Source: Robertkochia marina
Lineage (GTDB): Bacteria; Bacteroidota; Bacteroidia; Flavobacteriales; Flavobacteriaceae
Reading direction: 5' to 3'
NCBI RefSeq assembly: GCF_004799345.1
Contig: NZ_SSMC01000003.1
Coordinates: forward strand, 1-64,000
DNA length: 64,000 bases
Positions 25,509 through 33,467 of this stretch are shown in pieces. Each line of letters starts with the position of its first letter. Position 1 is the first letter of the stretch. Under the pieces are notes generated by a model. It ran no database searches and had not been told where the DNA came from. It worked only from the letters and a program-made list of their open reading frames with translations. A program made the translations under genes and the position numbers.

Positions 25509-26942
25509 ATGAACTGCAAGTATCTAACGATATGTTTTATTGCCTTCCTTATAATTTCCTGTAGTCCAGAAAAAAATAAAGATTTCACAATTCTCAAAGG
25601 AAGTATTTCAGGAGGCTTAGTTGAAACGGTTTATTTAGAAAAGAAGGGATACAGCAATAAGTTCAAGAAAGTTGATTTGTCTGTATCAAATAACCAAACA
25701 TTCCAGGAGAACCTGGAAATAACGAGTGGGTATTATTCACTGAAAATTGGAAATAAAAACATTAATATTTATCTGGAACCTAATTTCGATTTAACGCTAC
25801 ATATTGATCTTGAAAAAAATATAATCACATTCGACGGTATAGGTGAAATCGAAAATGACTACTTAAAAAAGAAGGATTCTCTGCAAAAGGAAACTTTTTA
25901 CTTCGACAATTACAAGTACCATGCAAAACTATCTGAAAATCGTTTCCTTCAAATAAATGATTCTATTAGAAACTTATACATAGACTTGCTTCAAAAAAGC
26001 ATTTCCAACAATAAAAAATTTGAAGAATTGGAACGAAAATCAATTCTTTTGGACAATGTCTATAATTTGATGGGATTTGAAATTAGTAAAAGATTATTGA
26101 CTGAACATAAGGACTTCAAGGTATCTGGTTCATTTCCTCATCCCGAGGAAACATTGGATTTTAATGACGAGAGCTTTTTAGATATACCCTTATTCATCCC
26201 ATTAATAGCAAATAATCCGTATTACTTTTTGAAAAATAAAATTAATCTGGATACATCTACAGAGAAGTTGAAATGCTTGAATTGTGATTTATACCTTGAG
26301 CATTTGAACAATTTGGAATCATTTCTCAACAATAAAAAAATAATAAATGAAACGTCATTCCTAATATCAAAATGGTGGTTAGGAAAGGCACAGAATCTTG
26401 ATGGTTTTTACGAGTCTTTTAAAGCGATCAATTCAAACCAAGAATATTTAGAATTTGTCCAAAATATTTACAATAATTTGAATACTAAACGACTTGAATC
26501 TTTTCTTTCGCATGAATTTTTAAAGGACACAAAAGGGGAGCTAATTTCGCTGAATGAATTTAAGGGTAAAATTCTTTACCTGGACTTTTGGTCTTCCTCA
26601 TGTGCTCCCTGCATTAGAGAGTTTACTTATCTAAACCAATTGTCGGTCAACAATCAAGGAGAGAAATTTGAAGTAATTGGCATAAATATTTGGGATACAG
26701 AGGAGCGCTGGAAAAAAACAATCCGAACTCATAATTTGAAAGGAATTCAGTTATCCTTGGCTAACGATCCAAAATTTCTTGAAAAGGTAGGTATTAGCAG
26801 TATTCCCAGATATATGGTTATAGATGATGCTGGTAACATTGTTGACTATAATGCAGAGCCACCTTCGGACTTTAATGCAAAAAAACAAATCAAAGATTTA
26901 ATGAATAATCAAGAACGAGCGATAGCCAACAAGGAGTTATAA
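25509..26942 (+). CDS. Thioredoxin-like (TlpA/AhpC-TSA family) lipoprotein
   Basis: A lipoprotein signal ends in the lipobox 'LIISC', with the likely acylated Cys at residue 18. Residues 25-110 resemble the DUF4369-type N-terminal domain often found in Bacteroidetes TlpA proteins. A helical middle follows. The C-terminal thioredoxin domain (from about 340) has 'GKILYLDFWSSSCAPCIREF', with redox cysteines C365 and C368, and the cis-Pro region 'GISSIPRYMVID'. It should reduce or isomerise disulfides in the periplasm. It is AT-rich and part of the island, and lies inside the pair of 97-bp repeats. A chromosomal relative with WCGPC is at 54542-56437. Confidence 0.88.
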   Translation: MNCKYLTICFIAFLIISCSPEKNKDFTILKGSISGGLVETVYLEKKGYSNKFKKVDLSVSNNQTFQENLEITSGYYSLKIGNKNINIYLEPNFDLTLHIDLEKNIITFDGIGEIENDYLKKKDSLQKETFYFDNYKYHAKLSENRFLQINDSIRNLYIDLLQKSISNNKKFEELERKSILLDNVYNLMGFEISKRLLTEHKDFKVSGSFPHPEETLDFNDESFLDIPLFIPLIANNPYYFLKNKINLDTSTEKLKCLNCDLYLEHLNNLESFLNNKKIINETSFLISKWWLGKAQNLDGFYESFKAINSNQEYLEFVQNIYNNLNTKRLESFLSHEFLKDTKGELISLNEFKGKILYLDFWSSSCAPCIREFTYLNQLSVNNQGEKFEVIGINIWDTEERWKKTIRTHNLKGIQLSLANDPKFLEKVGISSIPRYMVIDDAGNIVDYNAEPPSDFNAKKQIKDLMNNQERAIANKEL

Positions 26943-26988
26943 ATCACAATATTCAACTTACAATATTTAGACTATTTCCTTATATTGA

Positions 26989-27118
26989 ACTCCAAGAACA
27001 AAAATGAAGCGTCACGTTTCCAACGTGGCTCTGAGCCTCGCCAGAGGTAAAGGCCAACGCCAGGCTCAGATCCACATACCACAAGGCCTCATAGCCTGCC
27101 GTTGCTAACAATTTAAAA
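26989..27118. repeat. GC-rich imperfect palindrome between island genes
   Basis: CACGTTTCCAACGTG is followed by GTGG, TCTGAGCCT and, after about 20 bases, AGGCTCAGA and CCAC, a long stem in otherwise AT-rich DNA. It ends with CCGTTGCTAACAA shortly before the next ATG. The layout resembles an integron attC-like site but does not match the consensus. Confidence 0.5.
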
Positions 27119-27131
27119 CGTACGACCGAGA

Positions 27132-28541
27132 ATGATAAAATGGTTAAGGAAAAAACTCGGAATTGATACAATCGACAAAAATATTGTCGAAAGCAATTCT
27201 ATGACTCAAAACCAACTAATTGAGATTTATAACTCAATAGAAAATCTAAAACCAAAAAAAAAAGAAACCGAAATTATTGAGATAGCAGATAGTTTTAATT
27301 TGAAAAATGATATTTCAGATTTAGGTTTCAAGTTAAACAATAATATTTGTATCGATAAAAGTTGGTCCTTAATAACTACTCAAAACAACAAATTAAATTT
27401 TCTCTCTCAAATTGCTGGAACTTCATCTATTGGAAGTTCAGTCGCTTATACAGCAAATGGATTATATACCGCAACCGCGAATACAAGAAGTTTAATGACT
27501 TACGGAAATGGCTCGTTGAGTTCAATAACAATGAACGGTTCTCAATTCGGAAGTCACGCAGGTTTTGTTAGTGCAAATCCTACTGTTTTTACACCAATTT
27601 TAGCTGTCCAATTTGCTGCAATGCTAACTGGTCAATATTATTTTAATGGCTTAACAAAGCAATTAGAATCAATCAAAAAAGGAATTGATGAACTAATAAA
27701 CATCTATCATAATGAAAGATTGGCAAAATTGAGATATATAAACACTAAAATAAACGAATTAAACAATCGGAATTTTTTCACTACCGAAGATTATGTTACC
27801 GTCGATAGATTAAAATATGACTTGTCAATTATTCGATTTGAATACTTACTGTCTGCTCAAAAAGAAATCATAAACACTTTTGAGAGGAAAAAAGGAGATG
27901 AAAAAAAGGAAGAAATAATTGACACAATATCAGAAGATAGTTCTAAGCTTGAGAGAAGGCTTATTACAACCAAAAGGGAAGTCAAAATAATGTCATCCCG
28001 TTTATCTAACTTAATAAAAGGAGTTGATGATAAAATAAAGCCATTGACTGAAAACTCCCTTAAAGAAATCAATCAGATTGTAAGAAAAATTAATGATAGC
28101 AAGTTCTTTAAGTATTCGGAAATTGCCTTGAAATCCGAACAATTATACCAGCTTATTAAAATTATAGAACTAAAAATAAATCTATCTAATAAAAAGCCAA
28201 GCCCTAACAGGATTGGTAAAATTGAAGAGATATATAATTCCATTATAGAGTTTAATTTTGAAGATAGTATTTATGACGAAATGGATCAGCTTAAATCTGA
28301 TTTAAAAGATCATATATTAACTCAAATTATAACTCATCGAAATAATAGTAAATTAACAAGAAGTGAGATTGACAAAAGATCCTCAGTAATATTAGAAGAA
28401 TTCTCTATTCTTGAAGAGAACTTGAGAGATAAGGAATTAATATTTGAAAACTTAGAAAATATAAGAAATGAATTTGAAAAACCACTTCAAATTCTAATTG
28501 ATAATAGAACAAATCCAACAAAAATATATACAAAACTCTAG
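27132..28541 (+). CDS. Unknown island protein: Gly/Ala/Ser hydrophobic segment plus long helices
   Basis: I recognise no family. Residues 1-75 are charged and helical. Residues about 91-175 are rich in Gly, Ala, Ser and Thr with hydrophobic stretches ('QIAGTSSIGSSVAYTANG', 'TPILAVQFAAMLTGQYYF'). Residues 176-469 are strongly helical and charged, with coiled-coil character. There is no signal peptide. A central hydrophobic hairpin within long helices resembles the layout of alpha-helical membrane-active proteins, which is a weak analogy only. Very AT-rich. It is bracketed by GC-rich palindromes, like the HEPN gene that follows, so each may have been acquired as a separate unit. Confidence 0.7.
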   Translation: MIKWLRKKLGIDTIDKNIVESNSMTQNQLIEIYNSIENLKPKKKETEIIEIADSFNLKNDISDLGFKLNNNICIDKSWSLITTQNNKLNFLSQIAGTSSIGSSVAYTANGLYTATANTRSLMTYGNGSLSSITMNGSQFGSHAGFVSANPTVFTPILAVQFAAMLTGQYYFNGLTKQLESIKKGIDELINIYHNERLAKLRYINTKINELNNRNFFTTEDYVTVDRLKYDLSIIRFEYLLSAQKEIINTFERKKGDEKKEEIIDTISEDSSKLERRLITTKREVKIMSSRLSNLIKGVDDKIKPLTENSLKEINQIVRKINDSKFFKYSEIALKSEQLYQLIKIIELKINLSNKKPSPNRIGKIEEIYNSIIEFNFEDSIYDEMDQLKSDLKDHILTQIITHRNNSKLTRSEIDKRSSVILEEFSILEENLRDKELIFENLENIRNEFEKPLQILIDNRTNPTKIYTKL

Positions 28542-28542
28542 C

Positions 28543-28722
28543 CAACTTCGGCTATACCCAAGCGCTATCATTCTTACAAGTAGCGACCATATTACTTATC
28601 TTCAAATTCAGAACAAACTAAATGCTACGTGACTCGCTGTCCTGGCCTCGGCCAATAGAAAAGGCCCAAAGGTCGGCCAGGCCAGCCAACCACACTGGGG
28701 ATAACCCGACCGTTAGCTGCAA
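28543..28722. repeat. GC-rich palindrome and GTTAGCTGC tag before the HEPN gene
   Basis: TAGCC/GGCTA forms a small hairpin over the preceding stop. Further on, CCTGGCC and GGCCAGG (about 28640-28671) form a GC-rich stem. The block ends in CCGTTAGCTGC, and the exact complement GCAGCTAAC occurs right after the HEPN gene at 29334. Confidence 0.55.
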
Positions 28723-28724
28723 TA

Positions 28725-29342
28725 ATGAAAACTCAAATGACATATACCCTAAACTTATTTTCAGATAACATCAAATCAATACTTACGATTTATGAAGACT
28801 CAAATAAGATTAGAGAAGAAAAAAGAGATCAGTCTTGGGAAAAGATAATGGAGCAATCAAAATTCAGTCAAGAAGAATTTGATGAATTTAATCTTTATGA
28901 CTTCCATTTTGAATGGATTTTATTGCACTCACTATTTATTTCTTCCTACTCCTATTTTGAAAATTTCATGCTTTCATGTGCAAAACAGATTCAGAAAAAA
29001 TTAAACTCCAAGATTGAAATTAAAGATATAAAAGGCAATGGAGATATAGACTCTTACCGGAAGTACTTGAACCTTATTGGCGAAATTGAATTTGCAGATC
29101 CGACAAACGAGGGCTGGAAAAAATTAATGGAATTCAAAGCTATTAGAAATTCAATCATTCATAAGTACGGTGAGATTAATCAAAATCTTTCAATCATTCG
29201 GGAGCATAATATTTATTTTGGACCAAGTCAAAAAATGATTCGAATAAACAATAAAAGCTTTCTCGAAGATTTCAGTCAGTCATCAATTGAATATATGTCG
29301 AATCTAACAAAAGAAATAAATAAGAAATATTACTGCAGCTAA
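28725..29342 (+). CDS. HEPN-domain protein (probable RNase, RiboL-PSP-like)
   Basis: The 205-aa all-helical protein has 'HSLFISSYSYFENFM' in the first long helix and 'FKAIRNSIIHKYGEI' in the last, giving the HEPN R-x4-H motif (R141, H146). HEPN proteins with this motif are usually metal-independent endoribonucleases, often toxins or abortive-infection effectors. No antitoxin such as an MNT-type nucleotidyltransferase sits next to it, although a short one could be missed. Flanked by the inverted tags GTTAGCTGC and GCAGCTAAC, so it looks like a mobile single-gene unit. The RNase role is inferred from family knowledge. Confidence 0.78.
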   Translation: MKTQMTYTLNLFSDNIKSILTIYEDSNKIREEKRDQSWEKIMEQSKFSQEEFDEFNLYDFHFEWILLHSLFISSYSYFENFMLSCAKQIQKKLNSKIEIKDIKGNGDIDSYRKYLNLIGEIEFADPTNEGWKKLMEFKAIRNSIIHKYGEINQNLSIIREHNIYFGPSQKMIRINNKSFLEDFSQSSIEYMSNLTKEINKKYYCS

Positions 29343-29347
29343 CAACA

Positions 29348-29515
29348 ATGGTGTATAAACCATAAATGAAACTTCCTTCAGCTCGTTTAAAGGCCCTCAA
29401 ACCAGTACGTGTAAACGAGCTATTTTTATCACATTACTTTATTAGGCAGTTCCCAAACAACCCAAACATGAAAGCACCTTAAAAGTACTGCTCTCAACCA
29501 TGGCATATAAACCAT
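29348..29515. repeat. Palindrome-rich gap after the HEPN gene
   Basis: ATGGTGTATAAACCAT (29348-29363) and ATGGCATATAAACCAT (29500-29515) are two 16-base near-palindromes. Between them AGCTCGTTTA and TAAACGAGCT (about 29382-29420) form a perfect 10-bp stem followed by ATTTTT, a likely terminator. Confidence 0.55.
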
Positions 29516-29682
29516 TACGATCTCATTCTGAAATTCCTTGTTCTATTAACTTTTCAAGAATGCAAACCTTAAATTTAGATTTTTGAATATGACTTATTTG
29601 ATTTCAGGATTAACTCAGGTTTTTTGACGAACCTGACGGGGTAAGTTTATAGGTCAAAAATTTAAACTGGAAGAAATTTTTG

Positions 29683-29779
29683 GCTCGTTCCCTGATCCTG
29701 GAGACGGATCTGGTGAACGAGCCATTCAAATTTTTAGCTTCGAATGAAAAGACGTAAAAACGTTGTAAACGTTTAAAAA
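29683..29779 (+). repeat. 97-bp hairpin repeat in the island, copy 2
   Basis: Here the outer stem GCTCGTTC/GAACGAGC is perfect and the inner stem GATCC/GGATC is kept. It ends with AACGTTGTAAACGTTTAAAA. Direct orientation relative to the copy at 25221. The two enclose three genes. Confidence 0.8.
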
Positions 29780-29815
29780 CGGATATTTAATTTTCTTTTC
29801 AAGGTGTAGCGAAGT

Positions 29816-31057
29816 TTAACTACTCACCTGATTCTCTTTGGTCTTCTTAACCAACTTTGATTTCAAAACACCCATATCCTCGCTGATCTTCCGGTCTAAT
29901 ACCTGGGCATAGATCTGGGTGGTTCTCAGATCCCGGTGTCCGAGCATTTTACTCACCGTTTCAATAGGTACTCCATTGGTTAGGGTTACCGTGGTGGCAA
30001 AAGTATGCCTGGCCAGGTGGGTGGTGAGTCGTTTTTTAATACCGCATAGATCGGCGATCTCTTTTAAATAGGCGTTGGCTTTCTGGTTGGTGAGTACAGG
30101 GATCAGACAGTTCCCATTTTCCACCTCAGGATGGTCTTGGTACTTATCCATGATGCTGAGGGCAGGAGGGAGGAGGGGGATCCTGCTTTTGGATTCCGTC
30201 TTGGTTCGATTGATCCGAATCCAGAGATCTCCATCGATTCCGGTAACTACATGATCCCGGGTAAGCTTTTTGATGTCGGCATAGGCAAGGCCGGTATAAC
30301 AACAAAACACAAACATATCCCGCACCTGGGCAATCCTGGGGATGGTTATCTCTTTATTGATCAAGGCATCGAGTTCACTTTGGGTAAGGTATTCTCTTTC
30401 TTTCCATTGGTAGGAGATCTTATAACCGTAAAACGGATCTTTGGTGATCCATTCATTGGCTACCGCGATCCGAATGATCTTTTTGAAGTTGTTCACATAC
30501 TTCATGCTGGTATTGTGGTTACAGTTGCGCCGGGTCTTTAAGAAGTATTCAAAGCGTTGAATAAAAGCCCGGTCTACTTCATTCACAGGCATATCCTGCC
30601 AGCCGTATTCCTCCTCTATGAATTGGGATAAATGGTCTTTGGTCGTATTGTACCGTATCACGGTGGCAGGTGCATAGCCCTTACCTGAAAGCTTCTTTAA
30701 TTGCTCATTGTGTTCCCTGAAGATCTCCAGGATCATCTTTGAAGGCTTTGCTCTGTTCTGCACCATCTTGCGAAGTTGGTGGATGGTAAAGGGCTTGCCG
30801 TTATCCTGAAGCTGCTGGAAGTATTTGTTGGTCTGGTAAATAAGCTGTTCCAGGTGGGCGTTGATCTGCAGGTTTTCCTTCTGGGTTCCTGTTACCCGTT
30901 CATTCCTGCTGCTCCATAGATTAGGGTTCACCTTTCTTTGGGTGCTGATTTCGATACGTTGTCCGTTCAGCGTTATTCGCTGATAAATGCGACATTTCCC
31001 TTGTTTGTCCAGCTTGTTTTTGCGGATAATGAAGCGGATGGAATAGGTGTTTTTCAT
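29816..31057 (-). CDS. Tyrosine-type site-specific integrase of the island
   Basis: The 413-aa protein has the layout of Bacteroidetes integrases. An N-terminal arm-binding region ('YSIRFIIRKNKLDKQGKCRIY') is followed by a SAM-like core-binding domain (about 110-200, ending near 'NHNTSMKYVNNFKKII'). The catalytic domain has R in 'CCYTGLAYADIKKL', H-x-x-R in 'LTTHLARHTFATTV', the 'MLGHRDLRTT' motif and the nucleophile Tyr in 'TTQIYAQV'. All key residues are present, so it should be active. It lies about 270 bp from the tmRNA 3' end and reads away from it. Its base composition is closer to the chromosome than the rest of the cargo. Confidence 0.93.
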   Translation of the reverse strand: MKNTYSIRFIIRKNKLDKQGKCRIYQRITLNGQRIEISTQRKVNPNLWSSRNERVTGTQKENLQINAHLEQLIYQTNKYFQQLQDNGKPFTIHQLRKMVQNRAKPSKMILEIFREHNEQLKKLSGKGYAPATVIRYNTTKDHLSQFIEEEYGWQDMPVNEVDRAFIQRFEYFLKTRRNCNHNTSMKYVNNFKKIIRIAVANEWITKDPFYGYKISYQWKEREYLTQSELDALINKEITIPRIAQVRDMFVFCCYTGLAYADIKKLTRDHVVTGIDGDLWIRINRTKTESKSRIPLLPPALSIMDKYQDHPEVENGNCLIPVLTNQKANAYLKEIADLCGIKKRLTTHLARHTFATTVTLTNGVPIETVSKMLGHRDLRTTQIYAQVLDRKISEDMGVLKSKLVKKTKENQVSS

Positions 31058-31208
31058 ACCCTTAAATTTAAGGTGCCAAAATTGGTCACCAGAATTCCTA
31101 TTTAAGGTACAAAAACTCTGGAAATCAAATGTTAAAGAAAATCGTGACAGCCCCTATGAATACAGGTGGTTTGAAAAAGCTGGTGACCAAATTTCAAGTT
31201 TTAAAAAT

Positions 31209-31235
31209 TGGTCCCGAATTACCCCCTTTTTAACA
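31209..31235 (+). repeat. Island-end direct repeat, right copy
   Basis: TGGTCCCGAAT, seven bases, TTTTTAACA. It matches 20182-20208 at 24 of 27 positions and lies 94 bp inside the right att core. Confidence 0.6.
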
Positions 31236-31270
31236 GTATTTAAAGGGTTTTAATTGAATGTAAGAAAAAT

Positions 31271-31307
31271 AAAAAACCCCGTAAACACTGGTGGTTTAAG
31301 GGGTTTT
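31271..31307 (-). terminator. Terminator now serving the tmRNA gene
   Basis: On the minus strand AACCCC and GGGGTT plus TTAAAC/GTTTA arms form a stem followed by TTTTTTA. It lies on the island side of the att core, so it was brought in by the island. Confidence 0.7.
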
Positions 31308-31330
31308 GGTGAATTTTAAAGTCCACCCAG

Positions 31331-31727
31331 TGGAGTCGGGGAGATTCGAACTCCCGTCCAAACAAGCAATTAAAATGCTTTCTACATGCTTAGTTACCGT
31401 TTGGTTTTCGACGCAAGGCTGACCGGAAACTGCCTACCTTACGCTTAGCTTCTTAAGATTTAAGATCGTGACGAAGCTACACGACCTCTATGTTGACTTT
31501 TATGGTGCCTCAAAACGGGACGCCATCAACAAGGGCTTCCCAGAGACATCTCGCCTCCCCGCCTTGCGGGGACGTGGCCGAAATCCTACTATAAATTCAG
31601 ATTAGGCAGCAAGAGCGTAGTTATTCTCGCCATTTAAAAAGGTTGAAATATGAGATTTAAGAGCTGTATCCCAGCGCTCTGCATGCTTACACTCCAATTA
31701 GACTCGCTGTCAAAACCAGTCGACCCC
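31331..31727 (-). ncRNA. ssrA: Transfer-messenger RNA (tmRNA)
   Basis: The 5' end GGGGTCGACTGGTTTTGACA and the 3' end with the T-arm GTTCGAATC and CGACTCCA form the tRNA-like domain; the acceptor strands GGGGTCG and CGACTCC pair. The tag reading frame at 31602-31631 encodes GENNYALAA and a stop, a typical Bacteroidetes tag. CCA is not encoded. tmRNA rescues stalled ribosomes. The 3' end is the island attachment site, and the gene remains intact because the same bases are restored by the att core. The end positions follow from pairing of the acceptor stem. Confidence 0.95.
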
Positions 31728-31806
31728 AATATTTTTCAAAGAACCTCCCTTTTCTCTTTCGGGAAAAGCAGGATAGCAAAACTACAATTTTTTCTGATAC
31801 TGCTAC

Positions 31807-33456
31807 CTACTCTGTTAATACAAAAGTTATACCACTCTTTGCGCATTCGTGTTTCCTGGGTTTTACCGAAATTTTGTCACCTTGGGGCGTCTTATCTTTT
31901 CCGATGTTATCCATATTATAAAAGCCACCCCGGTTTTCTGTACGACCCCTCGACTGGCAAATGATGAGGTGGGCAATATTTACCATATTGCGTAATTCGC
32001 AAAGCGCAGTGCTCACCTTTGATTCCCGGTAGAGCGATTCCACCTCCTCGTAAATGTTTTCCAGGTTTTTTCCTGCCAGTTCCAGTCGCTTGTCACTTCT
32101 TACGATGCCTACATAATCGCGCATGAGGGCCTGTAACTTTTTACGGTTGTGTTCAATGACCACGTGCTCCTTTGGTACTTCGGTGCCCTTATCATTCCAA
32201 TCTGGAATAGCATGGGATAATCCGGGGTTAACCGGAATAAGCTCGCTGTGGCTTTTAAAAATATTATGCGCATAGACCAGGGCTTCCAGCAGGGAGTTGG
32301 AGGCCAGTCGGTTAGCTCCATGTAGTCCCGTTCTGCTGCATTCACCGCAGGCATAGAGGTTGCCTACCGTTGTTCTCCCTTCGGTATCAACTTCGATACC
32401 TCCGCAGAGGTAATGCGATGCCGGCAATACAGGTATCCAATCCCTGGCGGGGTCAATGTGCCGATGAATGCATTCTGAGTAGATATTCGGGAAGTGACTT
32501 CGAAAATCATCTTCAGGAAGGTGGGTGCAGTCGAGGTAAACGCATTCTTCTCCACTTTTCTTAAGTTCCCTGTCGATCCCCATAGACACAATATCCCGGG
32601 AGGCAAGTTCGCCCCGTTCGTCGTAATTGAACATAAACCGTTCTCCCTTACGGTTACGCAACCGTGCGCCGTAGCCGCGAACAGCTTCAGAGATCAGGAA
32701 TGATTTGCCGTCTTTACGTTCGTAGAAAACCGTAGGGTGAAACTGCACAAATTCCATATCTGTGACTCTCGCTTTTGCCCGGTAGGCCATGGCGATGCCA
32801 TCTCCGGTAGCTACACAGGGGTTGGTGGTATGCCCATAAACCCTGCCAATACCTCCGGTGGCCAACAGGGTAGTGACGGCCAATATGGTAATGATACTGT
32901 CGCTCTGTTGATCCAGTACATAAGCTCCGTAGCAATGTATAGATTCCGGGAGGCAGTTCATGAAATGGTGTTCAGTGATCAGGTCAATGGCAAAATGATG
33001 ATCGAGCAAGGATATATTAGAAAGTTGCTTCACCCTGTTTAGTAGTGATCTTTCTATTTCATACCCGGTAATATCCTTATGATGAACGATCCTGTTCTCA
33101 GAGTGTCCGCCCTCCCGTCCGAGTTCAAGTTTTCCCCGAGGATTACGGTCAAAACGGGTACCCCATGTAATAAGCTCCTCAAGGCGAGGCGGACCTTCCT
33201 TAACTACCATTTCTACAACATTCCGGTTACAAATACCATCGCCGGCCTTCAGGGTATCTTCTACATGATTGTTAAAAGAATCCCGGTCATTATTCAAAAC
33301 CACTGCTACTCCTCCCTGGGCATACCTGGTATTGCTTTCTTCTTTTTCACCCTTGGTAATAATCGTGATACTTCGTTCCGGGAACCTTTCAGCCATTTTG
33401 ATGGCATAGGTAAGTCCCGCTATACCCGAACCAATGACGAGATGATCTGTTTTCAT
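31807..33456 (-). CDS. nadB: L-aspartate oxidase
   Basis: The 549-aa flavoprotein starts with the FAD-binding motif 'LVIGSGIAGLTYAIKMAE'. It has the fumarate-reductase-family signature 'NTRYAQGGVAVV' and 'GEGGHSENRIVHHKDITG' (as GREGGH...). 'PASHYLCGGIEVDTEGRTTVGNLYACGECSRTGLHGANRLASNSLLE' is the conserved C-terminal FAD region. It oxidises aspartate to iminoaspartate, the first step of de novo NAD synthesis. The partner quinolinate synthase lies 11 bp upstream in the same operon. Confidence 0.95.
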   Translation of the reverse strand: MKTDHLVIGSGIAGLTYAIKMAERFPERSITIITKGEKEESNTRYAQGGVAVVLNNDRDSFNNHVEDTLKAGDGICNRNVVEMVVKEGPPRLEELITWGTRFDRNPRGKLELGREGGHSENRIVHHKDITGYEIERSLLNRVKQLSNISLLDHHFAIDLITEHHFMNCLPESIHCYGAYVLDQQSDSIITILAVTTLLATGGIGRVYGHTTNPCVATGDGIAMAYRAKARVTDMEFVQFHPTVFYERKDGKSFLISEAVRGYGARLRNRKGERFMFNYDERGELASRDIVSMGIDRELKKSGEECVYLDCTHLPEDDFRSHFPNIYSECIHRHIDPARDWIPVLPASHYLCGGIEVDTEGRTTVGNLYACGECSRTGLHGANRLASNSLLEALVYAHNIFKSHSELIPVNPGLSHAIPDWNDKGTEVPKEHVVIEHNRKKLQALMRDYVGIVRSDKRLELAGKNLENIYEEVESLYRESKVSTALCELRNMVNIAHLIICQSRGRTENRGGFYNMDNIGKDKTPQGDKISVKPRKHECAKSGITFVLTE

Positions 33457-33467
33457 GTTTGTCTGGT

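Larger units (their letters stand above)
20109..31344. mobile_element. Genomic island integrated at the tmRNA (ssrA) 3' end
   Basis: The 15-base string GTGGAGTCGGGGAGA occurs as a direct repeat at 20109-20123 and 31330-31344. The right copy is the 3' end of the intact tmRNA gene. A tyrosine recombinase gene ends the island beside the tmRNA, and the interior is much richer in AT than the flanks. A 27-base direct repeat (24 of 27 identical) lies just inside each end. The cargo is a UvrD-like helicase, a two-component-like pair, a thioredoxin lipoprotein, an unknown coiled-coil protein and a HEPN protein. There are no conjugation, phage structural or replication genes, so it would need a helper for transfer. 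tmRNA genes are well-known integration targets. Confidence 0.8.
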
